Assembly: GCA_025350885.1 (NCBI GenBank)
Contig: JANXXA010000253.1
Span: 1-7,926, forward strand
DNA: 7,926 nt
Direction: 5' to 3'
Source: Phenylobacterium sp.
GTDB lineage: Bacteria; Pseudomonadota; Alphaproteobacteria; Caulobacterales; Caulobacteraceae
The stretch's first letter is position 1; every line of letters starts with the position of its first letter. The notes under the pieces are model-generated. The model was not told where the DNA came from. It saw only the letters and a list, made by a program, of their open reading frames with translations, and made no database searches. Made by a program: the position numbers and the translations under genes. Shown one piece after another: positions 7,079-7,926 of the stretch.

Positions 7079-7581
7079 GCCGGCTCTCCGGCGACCGATC
7101 GGATCGCCGCCACGATCTGCGGATAGGCCGAGCAGCGGCAGATGTTGCCGCTCATCCGCTCGCGCAGTTCGTCGTCGGTCAGCGAGATCTTTCCGGTGAG
7201 GTCGGTGGTCTCCTGACTGGGCCAGTTGTCGGCCACCTCCTGCAGCATGCCCACGGCCGAGCAGATCTGGCCCGGGGTGCAATAGCCGCACTGGAAGGCG
7301 TCCTCGGTGAGGAAGGCGGTCTGCAGGGGGCTCAGCTTTCCGACCGAGCCGATCCCCTCGATGGTGGTCACCGCGTCGCCGTCGTGCATCGCCGCCAGCG
7401 ACAGGCACGAATTGATCCGCGTGCCGTTCACCAGCACCGTGCAGGCGCCGCACTGGCCGTGGTCGCAACCCTTTTTCGAACCGGTCAGGCCCAGGTGCTC
7501 GCGCAGCGCGTCCAGCAGCGTCGTGCGCGTATCGAGGTCGAGGGTTCGCGCCTCCCCGTTGACGGTGATCGTGGTCTTCAA
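7075..7581 (-). CDS. paoA: Aldehyde oxidoreductase 2Fe-2S subunit PaoA
   Basis: A 168-residue electron-transfer subunit with two [2Fe-2S] clusters. The N-terminal plant-ferredoxin-like domain has Cys39, Cys44, Cys47 and Cys59 ([13 protein letters not shown]). The C-terminal helical domain has Cys98 and Cys101 (QCGYC) and Cys148 and Cys150 (NICRC). The chosen start is a TTG read from 7581, because GGGAG lies seven bases upstream (7589-7593) and the protein then opens MKTTITVNG, the usual start of this family. An in-frame TTG at 7629 would add 16 residues but has no Shine-Dalgarno. Neither form has a twin-arginine signal, unlike the periplasmic E. coli PaoA, so this complex is predicted to be cytoplasmic. 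The gene overlaps paoB by four bases and lies 68 bases after bolA, so it may be read from the bolA transcript. No paoD/XdhC-type chaperone gene follows within the window. Confidence 0.93.
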   Translation of the reverse strand: MKTTITVNGEARTLDLDTRTTLLDALREHLGLTGSKKGCDHGQCGACTVLVNGTRINSCLSLAAMHDGDAVTTIEGIGSVGKLSPLQTAFLTEDAFQCGYCTPGQICSAVGMLQEVADNWPSQETTDLTGKISLTDDELRERMSGNICRCSAYPQIVAAIRSVAGEPA

Positions 7582-7633
7582 ACGCCAGCTCCCGGATCGT
7601 TGTGGCCGCTTCGCGGGCGGCGTCTTCAAACGC
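7574..7633. repeat. 12-bp direct repeat spanning the two candidate paoA starts
   Basis: GTCTTCAAACGC occurs at 7574-7585 and again at 7622-7633, a distance of 48 bases, or 16 codons in frame. Each copy contains one of the two candidate TTG start codons of paoA on the minus strand. Between them, GCCGC/GCGGC (7605-7609 with 7617-7621) could form a 5-bp hairpin. The repeat is seen directly; whether it is a small duplication or coincidence is not known. Confidence 0.5.
7589..7593 (-). promoter_or_regulatory. Shine-Dalgarno deciding the paoA start
   Basis: Read on the minus strand this is GGGAG, seven bases before the TTG at 7581. It favours that TTG over the in-frame TTG at 7629, which lies within a copy of the same 12-base word but lacks a ribosome-binding site. 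Confidence 0.6.
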
Positions 7634-7649
7634 TTGTTTAGCTTACCGC

Positions 7650-7922
7650 CTACCCCTCGCCCGGCGCCAGGGCCTTCAGCGACAAGGCGTGCAATGGACC
7701 GGCCAGTTCCTCGGCCAGCGCATGGTAGATCATCCGCTGGCGGGCAACCTTGGCCGCGCCGGCGAAGGCTTGAGCCTCGATCGTCACGTTGAAATGGCTC
7801 TCTCCGCCGGGCCGCGCGCCGGCGTGGCCGTGATGGCGCGCCGAGTCGTCCTCGATCTCCAGCCGCGACGGCTGGAAGGCGGCGCCGAGTTTCTGTTGGA
7901 TGGCATCAAATATGGCGCCCAT
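7650..7922 (-). CDS. bolA: BolA family protein
   Basis: A 90-residue cytoplasmic protein of the BolA family, whose members bind monothiol glutaredoxins and [2Fe-2S] clusters and, in E. coli BolA, also act on transcription and cell shape. The fold's hallmarks are visible: an N-terminal helix (IFDAIQQKL, 4-12), a His-rich loop (HHGH, 30-33) followed by GGESHFNV (39-46), the RQRMIYHALAEEL helix (61-73), and HALSLKA (78-84), whose His78 is the family's near-invariant histidine and a likely cluster ligand. The ATG at 7922 is almost at the window edge, so its own ribosome-binding site and promoter are outside. The length is normal, so the gene appears complete. It is on the same strand as paoA with 68 bases between and no clear terminator. 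It could also be named as a BolA1/IbaG-type paralogue. Confidence 0.92.
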   Translation of the reverse strand: MGAIFDAIQQKLGAAFQPSRLEIEDDSARHHGHAGARPGGESHFNVTIEAQAFAGAAKVARQRMIYHALAEELAGPLHALSLKALAPGEG

Positions 7923-7926
7923 CGGC

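Noticed and set aside
7079..7468. N-terminal extension of paoB through the paoA coding region
   Set aside because: The extra 130 residues are an Arg/Gly-rich shadow of paoA. The ATG at 7078 with GGAGAG gives the standard PaoB length.
7616..7650. GGCGG/CCGCC inverted repeat after bolA as a terminator
   Set aside because: The loop is about 25 bases and no U-run follows on the minus strand, so it does not look like an intrinsic terminator.
1..7926. CRISPR array, insertion sequence, tRNA/rRNA gene or phage signature
   Set aside because: No regularly spaced repeats, transposase or integrase motifs, terminal inverted repeats or tRNA-like cloverleaf were seen on reading both strands.

Overview
The window looks like ordinary chromosome from a high-GC alphaproteobacterium, most likely Caulobacterales (Caulobacter/Phenylobacterium type). 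This rests on base composition, the order aroK-aroB-CNNM/CBS membrane protein with bolA nearby, a single-domain FATGUY response regulator, and an EcfG/SigT-type (GGAAC-N17-CGTT) promoter. Genus and species cannot be settled from the sequence alone.

Layout. At the left edge (1-232, minus) is the start of an exported protein with a clear signal peptide and no recognised family. Diverging from it is a tightly packed plus-strand operon: aroK (shikimate kinase), aroB (3-dehydroquinate synthase; 4-base ATGA overlap) and a CNNM/CBS/CorC_HlyC membrane protein (TGATG stop-start overlap). A 203-bp gap then carries a near-perfect general-stress-response promoter and a roughly 155-nt leader ahead of a 125-residue, receiver-only response regulator. 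Converging on that regulator, 22 bp away, is a minus-strand set. Read in transcription order it is bolA, then paoA (2Fe-2S subunit), paoB (FAD plus probable 4Fe-4S subunit) and paoC (molybdopterin-binding catalytic subunit). paoA/paoB and paoB/paoC both overlap by ATGA.

How the genes work together. AroK and AroB supply two shikimate-pathway steps, and the CNNM protein is probably a divalent-cation transport or export factor carried in the same transcript. The response regulator is likely part of the EcfG/PhyR general stress response and is probably transcribed by that sigma factor. PaoABC is a three-subunit aldehyde oxidoreductase closely resembling E. coli PaoABC, but it lacks the Tat leader of the E. 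coli enzyme and so is predicted to be cytoplasmic. No paoD/XdhC-type maturation gene lies in the window. BolA, an Fe-S handling protein, sits directly upstream of these Fe-S subunits.

I see no mobile element, CRISPR array, tRNA/rRNA or clearly new multi-gene system. The most useful observations are the stress promoter paired with the FATGUY regulator, the Tat-less pao operon, and the duplicated 12-mer at the paoA start.
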